A stretch of DNA of 64,000 bases from Micromonospora inositola (GTDB lineage Bacteria; Actinomycetota; Actinomycetes; Mycobacteriales; Micromonosporaceae). A model generated the notes under the pieces. The model made no database searches and was not told the origin of the DNA. It worked only from the letters and a program-made list of their open reading frames with translations. The translations under genes and the position numbers were made by a program. The DNA is taken from NCBI RefSeq assembly GCF_900090285.1, contig NZ_LT607754.1, forward strand, positions 4,304,001 to 4,368,000, read 5' to 3'. Position 1 is the first letter of the stretch; every line of letters begins with the position of its first letter. Positions 54,154 through 63,223 of the stretch are shown one piece after another.

Positions 54154-55164
54154 TTGTCGCACGCGACCATCGCCACGCCCGTCGTACCCCCGGTGGCGAC
54201 CGCCGCGTCCCCGGCCGCGCCGGTGGCGGCCCCCGCGGCCCGGTCGCCGTGGGCCTGGGCCCGCACGCTGGGTGGGCTGGGGGTGCTCGCCGCCCTGGTC
54301 TGGTGGGTGGGCACCGGGCCGTTCCTCGACGGGCTGCGGCTGATCGACGGCCCGGCGCTCGCCGCGGCCCTCGCCATCGGCCTGGTCACCACCGTCTGCT
54401 GCGCCTGGCGGTGGGCGCTGGTCGCGGGCGGCCTCGGCGTACGGCTGCCGATCGGCACCGCGGTGGCCCACTGCTACCGCGCGGTCTTCCTCAACTCGAC
54501 GCTCCCCGGCGGCGTGCTCGGCGACGTGCACCGCGCGGTGCGGCACGGCCGAGACGCCGGCGACGTCAGCCGGGGCATCCGCGCGGTGGTCTGGGAACGC
54601 ACCGCCGGGCAGGTCGTCCAGCTCGTCATCGCCGTGGTGGTGCTGGCCGCGCTGCCCTCGCCGGTCCGGCCGTGCCTGCCGGCGGTGACCGGTACGCTGC
54701 TGGCCGTCGGGCTCGGCCTGGTCCTGCTCGCCCGGGCGGCGCCCCGCTCCGGCGCGTCCCGGTGGGGACGGGCGCTGCGCACCGCGGTCACCGACGTCCG
54801 GTCCGGACTGCTCGCGCGGCGGACCTGGGTCGGCGTGGTGGTCGCCTCCGCCGTCGTGGTGGCCGGCCACCTGGCCACCTTCGTGGTCGCGGCCCGCACC
54901 GCGGGCGCCGACGCGCCGCTGGCCCGGCTGGTGCCGCTGACGTTGCTTGCCCTGCTGGCGATGGGGCTGCCCGCCAACGTCGGCGGGTTCGGCCCGCGCG
55001 AGGGGGTCGCGGCGTGGGCGTTCGCCGCCGCCGGCCTGACCGCCGCGCAGGGCGTCGCCGCCGCCATGGTGTACGGCGCGCTGGTGCTCGTCGCGAGCCT
55101 GCCCGGCGCGGCCGTGCTGCTGCTGCGCCGGCTCCGGGACACGACGGCCAGCACCGATCGCTGA
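54154..55164 (+). CDS. UPF0104 / AglD-like integral membrane protein (LPG-synthase TM-type)
   Basis: About 336 residues with roughly seven to eight helices (for example ALAAALAIGLVTTVCCAWRW). The family signature is visible in FLNSTLPGGVLGDVHRAVRHG, near 115-135, and in GLPANVGGFGPREGVAAWAF, near 270-290. Members translocate or modify lipid-linked sugars or aminoacyl lipids; in glycolipid clusters they are proposed flippases. I prefer the TTG start at 54154 because GGGAGG sits five bases upstream; an in-frame GTG at 54133 is the alternative. Confidence 0.83.
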   Translation: MSHATIATPVVPPVATAASPAAPVAAPAARSPWAWARTLGGLGVLAALVWWVGTGPFLDGLRLIDGPALAAALAIGLVTTVCCAWRWALVAGGLGVRLPIGTAVAHCYRAVFLNSTLPGGVLGDVHRAVRHGRDAGDVSRGIRAVVWERTAGQVVQLVIAVVVLAALPSPVRPCLPAVTGTLLAVGLGLVLLARAAPRSGASRWGRALRTAVTDVRSGLLARRTWVGVVVASAVVVAGHLATFVVAARTAGADAPLARLVPLTLLALLAMGLPANVGGFGPREGVAAWAFAAAGLTAAQGVAAAMVYGALVLVASLPGAAVLLLRRLRDTTASTDR

Positions 55165-55230
55165 CCGCGCCTACGGTGGACCTTGGTGTGCGCTGCCGGC
55201 GCGTCCGGCGGCACCGGACGAAGGAGAGCA

Positions 55231-55884
55231 ATGGACGAAGCGCTGTCGGCCGCTACGGTCCGGACCCAGGTGACGGTGCCACTGCGGTTCCCCGACGGGT
55301 ACGTCACGACCGCCCGGGTCTTCTCGTTCGACGGCCTGGCGGACGGCCGGGAACATCTCGCCTTCGGCCTCGGTGACTGGGCGGCGACCGTGGACGGGCA
55401 GGCTGCCGGTGGGCCGCCGCCCCTGGTCCGGCCGCACAGCGAGTGCCTGACCGGGGACGTCTTCGGCAGCCAGCGCTGCGACTGCGGCCCGCAGCTGCGG
55501 GAGGCGGTCGAACGCATCGCCGAGGCCGACGGCTTCCTGCTCTACCTGCGGCAGGAGGGGCGCGGCATCGGCCTGTACGCCAAGCTCGACGCGTACGCCC
55601 TGCAGGACTCGGGCCTGGACACGTACGAGGCGAACCTGGCGCTGGGCCGGGGCGCGGACGAGCGGGACTACACGGTGGCCGCGCAGATGCTGGCCGCGCT
55701 GGGCGTGTACCGGGTCGCCCTGCTCAGCAACAACCCGGACAAGGCCGACCAGCTCGACCGGTGCGGCGTGACGGTGGCCGAGCGGGTGCCGACGGGCGTG
55801 CACCTGTCCCCGGCCAACGCCGGCTACCTCGCGGCGAAGGCCAGCCGCGGCGACCACGCCCTCGACCTCCCGTTCGTGCCGTGA
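55231..55884 (+). CDS. ribA: GTP cyclohydrolase II (RibA-type, stand-alone)
   Basis: A 217-residue enzyme. Zinc motif HSECLTGDVFGSQRCDCGPQ near 85, EGRGIGLYAKL near 120, Tyr in the AYALQDSG segment (equal to E. coli RibA Tyr105) and ADERDYTVAAQML near 147 are all present, so it should open GTP to 2,5-diamino-6-ribosylamino-pyrimidinone phosphate. The retained Tyr argues against the Met-containing GTP-cyclohydrolase-III-like variants known in Streptomyces. ATG 55231 has AAGGAGAG upstream. It is not fused to RibB and lies outside a riboflavin operon, so it is probably a secondary copy. Confidence 0.9.
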   Translation: MDEALSAATVRTQVTVPLRFPDGYVTTARVFSFDGLADGREHLAFGLGDWAATVDGQAAGGPPPLVRPHSECLTGDVFGSQRCDCGPQLREAVERIAEADGFLLYLRQEGRGIGLYAKLDAYALQDSGLDTYEANLALGRGADERDYTVAAQMLAALGVYRVALLSNNPDKADQLDRCGVTVAERVPTGVHLSPANAGYLAAKASRGDHALDLPFVP

Positions 55885-56570
55885 CCGCCCGGCCGTACGT
55901 GCTGCTCAGCTGCGCGATGTCGATCGACGGGTACATCGACGACGCCTCGGCCGAGCGGCTGCTGCTCTCCAACGCCGACGACCTGGACCGGATCGACGCG
56001 GTCCGGGCCGGCTGCGACGCCATCCTGGTCGGCGCGGGCACCGTCCGGCGGGACGACCCGCGGCTGCTGGTGCGCTCCGACCGGCGCCGGGCCGAGCGGG
56101 TGGCCCGGGGCGTGCCGCCGTCGCCGGCGAAGGTCACCGTCACCGCCAGCGGGGACCTCGACCCGACGGCCCGCTTCTTCAGCATGGGCGCGGCGACGAA
56201 GCTGGTGTACTGCCCGAGCGGCGCGCTGGAGAAGACCCGGGAGCGGCTGGGCGGGGTGGCGACCGTGGTCGACGCCGGCGAGCCGGTCAGCCCGGGGTCG
56301 GTGCTGGCCGACCTGGCCGACCGGGGCGTACGCCGGCTGATGGTCGAGGGCGGCGGCATCGTGCACGCCCAGTTCCTCAGCGCCGGCCTCGCCGACGAGC
56401 TGCACCTGGTGGTCGCGCCCTTCTTCGTCGGTGACGGCCGGGCGCCGCGCTTCGTCGGGGACGGCCGCTTCCCCTGGCACCCGGGCCGGCGCGCCCGCGT
56501 GCTGGAGGTCCGCCAGATCGACGACGTGGTGCTGACACGGTACGCCCTCTCCGACCGCTGCGGCGGGTGA
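55881..56570 (+). CDS. RibD C-terminal (dihydrofolate-reductase-like) pyrimidine reductase
   Basis: A 229-residue reductase without a deaminase domain: VLLSCAMSIDGYIDD at the start, ILVGAGTVRRDDPRLLV near 52, RRLMVEGGGIVHAQFLSAG near 155 (NADPH loop) and DELHLVVAPFFVGDG near 175. It overlaps ribA by GTGA, so the pair is made together. As in archaeal or fungal reductases, it may reduce the ribosyl group of the RibA product before any deamination. No lumazine or riboflavin synthase is in the window. Confidence 0.87.
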   Translation: MTARPYVLLSCAMSIDGYIDDASAERLLLSNADDLDRIDAVRAGCDAILVGAGTVRRDDPRLLVRSDRRRAERVARGVPPSPAKVTVTASGDLDPTARFFSMGAATKLVYCPSGALEKTRERLGGVATVVDAGEPVSPGSVLADLADRGVRRLMVEGGGIVHAQFLSAGLADELHLVVAPFFVGDGRAPRFVGDGRFPWHPGRRARVLEVRQIDDVVLTRYALSDRCGG

Positions 56571-56577
56571 GCGCCGG

Positions 56578-57687
56578 TCAGACCGCCGGCAGGCCGAGCG
56601 CCTCGTCGACCCGGCCGAGCACCGCCACGTCGTCCTCGCCCACGCCGCGCAGCAGGTCGATGGCGGTGGCCCGGATCTGACCGACGATCATCACCACCGG
56701 CAGCGGCGGGTCGGACTCGAGCAGTTCGGCGCCGATGCGGACCGCCTCCAGGGCCGCCTCGTCGGCCCGGCCGACGTGCCGGCGGGCGTCGTCGTGGCCG
56801 GTCAGGTCGGTGGCGAGCGCCGCGCCGGCGGCGCGTACCGCCGCGGCGAGGGCGCGGATCGCGGCGCCCAGCTCCGGCGGCGTCGCCGTGTGCAGCCGGG
56901 TCAGCGTGCTGGCGTTGCGGGCCAGCACCCGGATGTTGCGTACCGCGTAGTCGAGCTGCCGGGCGGTGGCCTCGACCTCCTCGACCTGGCCCAGGTGCCG
57001 GCGGCGACGGACCCGCAGCCGCAGCGTCTCGCCGCAGGCCTGGACGGCCTTCTGCAACCGTTCCACGCAGCCGTCCACCTGGCGGGCGCGCTCCAGCGCC
57101 GCCTGGGCGGCCGTCTCGTCGCACCGGTCGAGCGCCTCGTCGATCCGGTCGAGCAGCTCGGCGAGGTCGGCGAAGGTCTGCCGGGCCTCGGCGACGAGCG
57201 GAGCGAGCGGGTCGCGGGCGACCACGAGCTGGCTCGCGGCGAGTGCGATCGCCCCGCCGATCAGCGCGTCGACGAAGCGGAACGGCACGAAGTCGCCCTT
57301 CGGCGCGGCCACCACGACCAGGTAGAGCGCGGAGACCGCGGTCTGGATGATCAGCGTGCTGCTCGCCCCGGCCGCCACCGTGAGGCCGAGGGTCAGCAGC
57401 AGCACGACCAGCATGGTCCCGGTGCCCGGGCCGAGCGCGTGGACCACCAGGTCGGCGATGAGCACGCCGGCCGCCACGCCGAGGACCAGCTCGATGGTCT
57501 GCCGGACCCGCCGTCCCCGGGACTCGCCGAGGACCATCAGCGCGGCGCTGGGCGCGAAGAACGGGTCGGGGTGGCCGATGAGCCGCGCCGCGATCAGCCA
57601 CGCGACGGTCGCGGCGAGCGCGGCCTCGACGACCGGGATCCAGGCGTCCCGCAGCCGCCCGACGGCGGCCTTCCACCAACCTCGCAC
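56578..57687 (-). CDS. FUSC-family aromatic-acid-exporter-like membrane protein
   Basis: About 369 residues. Six helices in the first 165 residues (AALAATVAWLIAARLIG and similar) with the FUSC motif RRVRQTIELVLGVAAGVLIA near 62, then a long cytoplasmic helical domain rich in Arg and Glu (DLAELLDRIDEALDRCDE). The GTG at 57687 lies nine bases after GGGGAGG; the GTG at 57696 is too close to that site. Such proteins form dimers and move aromatic acids or lipids; substrate unknown. It is convergent with the ribA pair and divergent from the SMI1-like gene. Confidence 0.8.
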   Translation of the reverse strand: MRGWWKAAVGRLRDAWIPVVEAALAATVAWLIAARLIGHPDPFFAPSAALMVLGESRGRRVRQTIELVLGVAAGVLIADLVVHALGPGTGTMLVVLLLTLGLTVAAGASSTLIIQTAVSALYLVVVAAPKGDFVPFRFVDALIGGAIALAASQLVVARDPLAPLVAEARQTFADLAELLDRIDEALDRCDETAAQAALERARQVDGCVERLQKAVQACGETLRLRVRRRRHLGQVEEVEATARQLDYAVRNIRVLARNASTLTRLHTATPPELGAAIRALAAAVRAAGAALATDLTGHDDARRHVGRADEAALEAVRIGAELLESDPPLPVVMIVGQIRATAIDLLRGVGEDDVAVLGRVDEALGLPAV

Positions 57688-57836
57688 TGTCCGCACCCTC
57701 CCCTTGGCGGACCGGCCCGGCCGGACCGTCGCTCCCGGCCGGATCAGCTTGTACCCGTGAAGTTGATCGTCGTAACAGGACCGTTCCTCGCATGCTGGCG
57801 AGCGGGGATGTCGGAGGCGCACGGCAGGATGACGAG

Positions 57837-58511
57837 ATGGTTCGCATGTGGAACGCCGAGGCGTACGCCCTGCTCGACGGAGAGGTGACCGTCGACCCTT
57901 CGGCCGCGGCGCGGCTCGACGCGTGGCAGCGGAGGTGGGACGTCACGCTGCCGGCCGCGGTACGCGAGTGGTTCGCGGTGGGCGGTCCGGGACGGATCAT
58001 GCAGGACAACGACCTCGCCGGAGTCGACTGGCTCGCGCTCCTGGACGACACCGGCCCCGGCGCGCGGCTGCTCCACCTGGAGGACGACAGTCAGGGCTGC
58101 TGCACCTGGGTGGTGCCGCTGGACGCCGGTGACGACCCGCCGGTGCTGCTGCTCGCCCCCGACGACGCCACCGGGGAGTCCGGCCGGGTGTACGCCGAGC
58201 GGTTCACCGTGTACACCCTGGCGCGGGCCTGGGAGACGCGGCTGTTCGAGGCGCTGGACCGCTCCGGCGACGGCTTCGACCTCGACCACCCGCTGCCGTC
58301 CGGGGCGCTGGACCGGCTGGCCGGGCGACTGACCGCGCTGCCCGTCACGCACGGCTGGGCGGGCAACCAGGGCTGCGACGCGCTGTACCGGTTCGACGGG
58401 CCGGCCATGGTCGGGCTCGCCGTCGCGGGCGACGTGGTGCTGTGGAGCGCGGTCGCGTCCGACGACCGCGCGCTCCGTGACGAGTTGCGTGCCCTGGTCG
58501 GCGCCGGCTGA
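57837..58511 (+). CDS. SMI1/KNR4-like domain protein
   Basis: A 224-residue cytoplasmic protein. The pattern WQRRWDVTLPAAVREWFAVGG near 28-48 and CCTWVVPLDAGDDPPVLLL near 90 fit the SUKH/SMI1-KNR4 fold. This fold is frequent in toxin-immunity proteins, but no toxin gene is adjacent, so that role is not supported here. An ATG at 57846 is a second possible start. It is convergent with the amino-acid ABC operon, six bases apart. Confidence 0.7.
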   Translation: MVRMWNAEAYALLDGEVTVDPSAAARLDAWQRRWDVTLPAAVREWFAVGGPGRIMQDNDLAGVDWLALLDDTGPGARLLHLEDDSQGCCTWVVPLDAGDDPPVLLLAPDDATGESGRVYAERFTVYTLARAWETRLFEALDRSGDGFDLDHPLPSGALDRLAGRLTALPVTHGWAGNQGCDALYRFDGPAMVGLAVAGDVVLWSAVASDDRALRDELRALVGAG

Positions 58512-58517
58512 GCTGGG

Positions 58518-59270
58518 TCAGAGCACCTGGGAGAGGAACTGGCGCAGCCGGGGGTGCTCGGGCGACTCGAAGATGGCGGCCGGCTCGCCGGCCTCGAGGA
58601 CCACGCCACGGTCCATGAAGGCCACCGTGTCGGCGACCTCGCGGGCGAAGCCCATCTCGTGGGTCACCACCACCATCGTCATGCCGCCGGCGGAGAGGTC
58701 CGCCATCACCCCGAGCACGCCCTTGACCAGCTCCGGGTCCAGCGCCGAGGTCGCCTCGTCGAAGAGCATCACCTGCGGTTGCAGGGCCAGGGCGCGGGCG
58801 ATCGCCACCCGCTGCTGCTGACCGCCGGAGAGGTGCGCCGGCCGGGAGTCGGCCTTGGCGGCCAGCCCGACCAGGTCGAGCTGGGCCCGGGCCACCTGCG
58901 CGGCCTCGTCCTCGGAGAGCTTCTTGATCTTCCGCAGGGCGAGGGTGATGTTGCGCAGCACCGTCATGTGCGGGAAGAGGTTGAACTGCTGGAACACCAT
59001 GCCGACCCGCTGCCGCAGCGCGTCCGGGTCGTGGCGCAGCACGCTGCGGCCGTCCAGCAGCACGTCGCCCGAGTCCGGCTCGATGAGCCGGTTGATGGTG
59101 CGCAGCAGGGTGGACTTGCCGGAGCCGGACGGGCCGATCACGCAGGCCGTGCCGCCCCGGGCCACGTCCAGGTGCGCGCCGCGCAGCACCTTGTTCGCGC
59201 CGAAGGCGAGGTGCACGTCGCGGACGGCGAGGCTGACCGAGGTGGTGGTGACGGTGCTGGTGGCGGTCAT
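58518..59270 (-). CDS. polar amino-acid ABC transporter ATP-binding protein
   Basis: A 250-residue GlnQ/HisP-type ATPase: Walker [15 protein letters not shown] near 43, Q-loop [14 protein letters not shown], signature [13 protein letters not shown] near 148, Walker [17 protein letters not shown] and H-loop [15 protein letters not shown]. It overlaps the permease by GTGA/ATGA. The order substrate protein, permease, ATPase on one strand defines the operon. The regulatory leader suggests a sulfur amino acid as substrate. Confidence 0.92.
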   Translation of the reverse strand: MTATSTVTTTSVSLAVRDVHLAFGANKVLRGAHLDVARGGTACVIGPSGSGKSTLLRTINRLIEPDSGDVLLDGRSVLRHDPDALRQRVGMVFQQFNLFPHMTVLRNITLALRKIKKLSEDEAAQVARAQLDLVGLAAKADSRPAHLSGGQQQRVAIARALALQPQVMLFDEATSALDPELVKGVLGVMADLSAGGMTMVVVTHEMGFAREVADTVAFMDRGVVLEAGEPAAIFESPEHPRLRQFLSQVL

Positions 59271-60070
59271 CGCTGGTCCTCACGCTTCGGCGCGGCGGTC
59301 TGCGGGGGCAGGGCGACCTGGCCAGCCACGGCCAGCCCGCCGTCGTTGTCGGGGTCGACGGTGACCGCCCGGCCCTGGCGCAGCCGCCGGTCGATCCAGT
59401 TGACCGCGTGGGTCAGCGGCACGGTCAACGCCAGGTAGAACAGGCCGGCCAGCAGCAGGGCGGACTGGTTGCCGGTGTTCGCCGCGTAGTCCTGCCCGAT
59501 CCGGAACAGTTCCCGCTGGCTGGCCAGCAGGCCGAGGAAGTAGACCAGGCTGGAGTCCTTGATCAGGGCGATCAGCTGGTTCACCCAGGCCGGCAGCACC
59601 CGCCGGATGCCCTGCGGGACGATCACCAGCCGCATCGCCTCGCCCCAGGAGAAGCCGAGCGCGCGGGCCCCCTCCAGCTGCGCCGCCTCGACGCTCTGGA
59701 TGCCGGCCCGGAAGATCTCACCGATGTACGCGGCGGCGATCAGCGACAGCGCCAGGATCCCCAGCGGGTACGGGTTCGGCCCCCAGACCTCCATGCCCAG
59801 CGGCGCCAGGCCGACGCCGATGAGCAGGATGGTCGCGGCGGCGGGCAGGCCGCGGAAGATGTCCGTGTAGACCCGGGCCGGCCAGCGCAGCCAGCGGGTA
59901 CGGGAGATGCCGGCGATCGCCAGCAGGATGCCCAGCACCGAGCCGAGCAGGGCGGCGGAGACCGCAAGGATCAGCGTGTTGGGCAACCCGACGGTGAGCA
60001 TGTCGGGTAGCGCCTGGCGCATGGAGTCCCAGTCGAAGAAGGTCTCCCACAGGGTGCTCAACGGATCCAT
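59267..60070 (-). CDS. polar amino-acid ABC transporter permease
   Basis: A 267-residue HisM/GlnP-family permease. About five helices; EAA loop [20 protein letters not shown] near 135-154, preceded by [15 protein letters not shown] typical of polar amino acid importers. ATG 60070 is 40 bp after the substrate-protein gene. Only one permease gene is present, so it should form a homodimer. It overlaps the ATPase gene. Confidence 0.92.
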   Translation of the reverse strand: MDPLSTLWETFFDWDSMRQALPDMLTVGLPNTLILAVSAALLGSVLGILLAIAGISRTRWLRWPARVYTDIFRGLPAAATILLIGVGLAPLGMEVWGPNPYPLGILALSLIAAAYIGEIFRAGIQSVEAAQLEGARALGFSWGEAMRLVIVPQGIRRVLPAWVNQLIALIKDSSLVYFLGLLASQRELFRIGQDYAANTGNQSALLLAGLFYLALTVPLTHAVNWIDRRLRQGRAVTVDPDNDGGLAVAGQVALPPQTAAPKREDQR

Positions 60071-60110
60071 CGGAATCTCCTACCGCCCCGCTCGGTCGTG
60101 TTCGCGTACG

Positions 60111-60983
60111 TCAGGAAGCCGTCGACGCCGACGGCGCCGCCGCGCCCGGGACGGCGACGGTGCCGCTGCCCGGCTTGAAGTCGGCCGGGATCGGCCGGCC
60201 CGGGTAGTACTGGGCCTGCAGCTTCGTCCAGGTGCCGTCGGCGATGACCTCGTCCAAGCCGTTGTTCAGCGCCTCGCGCAGCTTGTCGTTCGCCTTCGCC
60301 ACCGCGTACGCGGTCGGGGCCGGGCTGAGCTGCTTGGCCGCCACCTTGATCTTGCCGTTGCTGTCCGCGGCCGACTTCTCGCCGATCTCGGCGGGGGCGA
60401 TCCAGGCGTCGGCGGTGCCCGCCTTGAGCTGGTTGATCGCGCCGTTGTAGTCGGGCACCCGCACCGGGTTGAGGTTCTTGCCGGTGGCGTAGTCGTCCTG
60501 CACGGTGCCCTGCACGACCACCACCCGCTTGCCGGCGAGCTGGTCGAAGCTGGTGATCGGCGAGCCGGTCGGCACGTCCAGTCCGAAGTAGCCGAAGTCG
60601 TAGCCGTTGCCGAAGTCGACGGTCTTCTTCCGCGCCTCGGTGATCGTGATGGACGAACTGCCCACGTCGAACTTGCGGTTGTTGACCTGCGACAGCAGCG
60701 CCGAGAAGTCGGTGCCGACGAACTCCACCTTCAGGCCCGCCTTGGCGGCCACCGCGGTCAGCAGGTCGTTGTCGAAGCCGGTGAACTTACCGTCCTTCAG
60801 GTAGACGTTCGGCGGGGCGTCGGTGAGCGTGCCGGCCCGCAGCACCCCGGGCTGGAGCAGGCCGTACGGGTTGGCGGCCTCGCTGGTGGAGGCGTCGTCG
60901 CCGCAGGCGGTGAGCGCGGTCGCGGCGAGGACGGCGGCGGCGCCGAGCGCGGCGACGCGGGTCAGGGCAGGAAGGAATCGCAC
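60111..60983 (-). CDS. amino-acid ABC transporter substrate-binding lipoprotein
   Basis: A 290-residue family-3 solute-binding lipoprotein. Lipobox LTACGDD near residue 26; mature domain with VLRAGTLTDAPPNVYLKDG, FTGFDNDLLTAVAAKAG, VGSSSITITEARKKTVDFG and GKRVVVVQGTVQDDYATG, then WTKLQAQYYPGRPIPADF. The GTG at 60983 has GGGAGA upstream; the in-frame ATG at 61019 is less likely. Binding-pocket identity cannot be read out, but the SAM-IV riboswitch and Cys leader upstream make methionine, cystine or a related compound likely. Confidence 0.9.
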   Translation of the reverse strand: MRFLPALTRVAALGAAAVLAATALTACGDDASTSEAANPYGLLQPGVLRAGTLTDAPPNVYLKDGKFTGFDNDLLTAVAAKAGLKVEFVGTDFSALLSQVNNRKFDVGSSSITITEARKKTVDFGNGYDFGYFGLDVPTGSPITSFDQLAGKRVVVVQGTVQDDYATGKNLNPVRVPDYNGAINQLKAGTADAWIAPAEIGEKSAADSNGKIKVAAKQLSPAPTAYAVAKANDKLREALNNGLDEVIADGTWTKLQAQYYPGRPIPADFKPGSGTVAVPGAAAPSASTAS

Positions 60984-61085
60984 AGGTGTCTCCCGGGTCG
61001 GATGGCGACGTGGGCGCACGCCGCCGACGGCACGCCCGGGGCGGGCGAGCCGGAGTGGGTGGTTCGAGAAAAGGGGGTGTGGCGC

Positions 61086-61217
61086 TCAGCGCGCGTCTGG
61101 GCGACGACAGCCGTCGCTACACACCCGCATCAGGTCGACGTGCCGCCGCTTGACCAGCGCGAAGCCGGCCGGGTACGCGACGTCGTCGGCGAGCGGGGCG
61201 CGAAAGTGAGCAGACAT
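61086..61217 (-). CDS. leader peptide of the cysteine-attenuation type
   Basis: A 43-residue frame, ATG 61217 with GAGGG a few bases upstream. It reads MSAHFRAPLADDVAYPAG, then FALVKRRHVDLMRVCSDGC and RRPDAR. The stretch RRHVDLMRVCS matches the short actinobacterial leader peptides with a Cys near the end that precede sulfur and cysteine genes; stalling at Cys codons is thought to set downstream expression. It lies between the riboswitch and the ABC operon, 102 bp before the lipoprotein gene. The long N-terminal half is unusual for this class. Confidence 0.72.
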   Translation of the reverse strand: MSAHFRAPLADDVAYPAGFALVKRRHVDLMRVCSDGCRRPDAR

Positions 61218-61245
61218 GGTTCCCTCGGGTCGGTAATGACCTGGG

Positions 61246-61361
61246 TACCAGGCCACGCTTGCACCGGCGTGCTGCCGGTGCCTGGTCTTCACCCGGGGCA
61301 CCCCACCGCGGAGGAGGGTTGCCGGCCAGCGAGCCGGGGCTTGACGCTGGCGCTCATGACC
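61246..61361 (-). ncRNA. SAM-IV riboswitch
   Basis: On the minus strand the RNA begins GGTCATGAGCGCCAGCG at 61361. Arms that pair are GGTC (61361-61358) with GACC (61287-61284); GCCAGCG with CGCTGGC around an internal AGCC/GGCT hairpin; ACCC with GGGGT in the middle; and GCACCGGC with GCCGGTGC (61281-61261) over a 5-base loop. The conserved core CCGGCAACCCTCC and GGGGTGCCCCGGGTGA match the SAM-IV class known from actinomycetes. It lies 30 bp upstream of the leader peptide and would switch the operon off when SAM is plentiful. Confidence 0.85.
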
Positions 61362-61369
61362 TGCCGAGA

Positions 61370-61400
61370 AGGCTAGCAGCAGCGCCGCCCGGCTCGTCCA
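61370..61400 (-). promoter_or_regulatory. promoter for the riboswitch transcript
   Basis: TAGCCT (61375-61370, a TANNNT -10) with TGGACG at 61400-61395 as -35, 19 bases apart. The predicted start is within a few bases of the riboswitch 5' end. Confidence 0.45.
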
Positions 61401-61443
61401 GCCGTTATGACCACCCTCACGTCCCGTGCGTTACCGCCCGGGA

Positions 61444-63003
61444 TCAGGGCCGGCGTACCGGGGCCGAGGCGGCCTCGTGGACCTCGGTCACGCGGCGACG
61501 CAGCGCGGGCCGGGCGGGCACGATCGGCGCGTCGCGGCCGGTGCCGTGCCGGCCGTCACCGCGCCGGCGGTCGGCGGAGGAGGCTTTCTCCTCGTGATAG
61601 TCCTGCTCCACGTTGACGGTCCAGACGTCGTGACCGGCGTCGTGGGCGATGTTCTCGGCGGTCAGCATCGCCGTCAGCATCGAGTGGTCCTGGTTGTTGT
61701 ACCGGTGCATGCCGTTGCGCCCGACCGGGTGCACGTTCGGCACCTCGCGGGCCAGCCAGTCCCGGATCACGTCCACATTGCGCTGGTACCGCTCGTCGTA
61801 CACCGGGTACGCCTTCGGCATCCGCACGACGTGACCGGCCTCCACACAACCCGGCCGGACCAGGCCGAGCCGCTCCAGTTCCCCGGTGGCGAGCGCGACC
61901 AGGTCCGCGTCCGGCGTACGCCACATCTCGTCGTCCTCGAACACGAAGTACTCCAGCCCGAGGCAGGTGCGTCCGTCCTTCACCAGGTACGGCGACCAGG
62001 AGCCGAAGTTCTGGATCCGCCCCACCTTCGCCGCCGGGTCGTGCACGTAGATCCAGTTGTCCGGGAACGAGAACTCCTCGGGCACGACCAGCGCGACGGT
62101 CAGAAAGTCCCGGTAGCGCAGGTCGTCGGCGGCGGCGCGCACCTCGGGCGGGGCGGCCGGCCGCAGCGCGTGGACCAGCGCGGAGATCGGCATGGACGAG
62201 ATCACGTGGTCGGCCGGCTCGGTCCGTTCCCCGTCCGCGTCGGCCACGGTCACGCCGGTGGCCCGGCGGGCCGCCGGGTCGCGGTGCACGGCCGTCACCC
62301 AACTGCCGGTACGCACCGAGCCGCCCCTCTTCTCCACCTGCTCGGTGCAGCGCTCCCACATCATCCCGGGGCCGTGCTTGGGGTACTGGAACTCCTCGAT
62401 CAGGCTCGCCACGTCCTTGCGGTTGCGGCGCGGCAGGAGGGCGTTGACCATCGCCTTGGACAGCGACAGATTCTTGATCCGCTGCGCGGCCCAGTCGGCC
62501 TGCAACCGGTCGGCCGGCATCCCCCAGACCTTCTCCGTGTACGTCTTGAAGAAGATCGAGTAGAGCCGCCAGCCGAACCGGGCCGACACCCAGCCCTCGA
62601 AGTGCGACTGGTCCTTCGGCGGCCGCAGCCGCGCCCGCCCGTACGAGCCGACGCAGCGCAACGCCTCGACGACGCCCAGGTTGCGCAGCGCGTTGCCGGC
62701 GCTGAGCGGGTAGTCGTAGAGCGCGCCCCGGTAGTAGATCCGGCTCATCCTCGGCCGGAGCAGGAAGTCCTCGTCGGGCAGGATCTCGTGCCAGAACGCC
62801 TCCACCCGGGAGACCTTGGTGAAGAACCGGTGCCCGCCGATGTCGAAGCGCCAGCCGTCCCGCTCCACGGTGCGGCTGATCCCGCCGACCACGTCGTCGG
62901 CCTCGAAGACCCGGACCGGCTCGCCGTGCCGGAGCAGCTCGTACGCCGCGGTCAGTCCCGCCGGTCCCGCCCCGATGACCACGGTGCCGTTGTTCTCGCC
63001 CAT
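61444..63003 (-). CDS. FAD-dependent oxidoreductase of the protoporphyrinogen-oxidase/UDP-galactopyranose-mutase type
   Basis: A 519-residue flavoprotein. FAD motif [20 protein letters not shown] near 8-27, [20 protein letters not shown] near 42-61, and a C-terminal NVEQDYHEE. Between them are [17 protein letters not shown] and [13 protein letters not shown], common in actinomycete FAD enzymes next to sugar-processing genes. The tail after about 475 is Arg-rich and unrelated. ATG 63003 is preceded by GGAGGG at about ten bases. It is divergent from the mannosyltransferase-like gene, so a cell-envelope glycan role is possible; the real reaction is unknown. Confidence 0.8.
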   Translation of the reverse strand: MGENNGTVVIGAGPAGLTAAYELLRHGEPVRVFEADDVVGGISRTVERDGWRFDIGGHRFFTKVSRVEAFWHEILPDEDFLLRPRMSRIYYRGALYDYPLSAGNALRNLGVVEALRCVGSYGRARLRPPKDQSHFEGWVSARFGWRLYSIFFKTYTEKVWGMPADRLQADWAAQRIKNLSLSKAMVNALLPRRNRKDVASLIEEFQYPKHGPGMMWERCTEQVEKRGGSVRTGSWVTAVHRDPAARRATGVTVADADGERTEPADHVISSMPISALVHALRPAAPPEVRAAADDLRYRDFLTVALVVPEEFSFPDNWIYVHDPAAKVGRIQNFGSWSPYLVKDGRTCLGLEYFVFEDDEMWRTPDADLVALATGELERLGLVRPGCVEAGHVVRMPKAYPVYDERYQRNVDVIRDWLAREVPNVHPVGRNGMHRYNNQDHSMLTAMLTAENIAHDAGHDVWTVNVEQDYHEEKASSADRRRGDGRHGTGRDAPIVPARPALRRRVTEVHEAASAPVRRP

Positions 63004-63223
63004 GCTGCCCGAGCCCTCCGCCCGTCCGCCTGACAGTTGCGGCAGCGCGGTTACCCGGCCCGCCCCCGAACTCACCTCTCCGTGCCGCGCGATGTCGCCG
63101 GCCCCCGGTCCGCCCGCCGTCCCGCGTCCACCGACAACAGGTGTCAACGGCCGCGGAACGGGGATGCCGGGCGACGGTTCGCGGTCCGGGGTGGTCGCGG
63201 GCGGGGCGACGCGTGGGGGACGG

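Noticed and set aside
57837..58511. Immunity protein of a toxin system
   Set aside because: The SMI1-like fold allows it, but no toxin, secretion or repeat-rich gene is adjacent.
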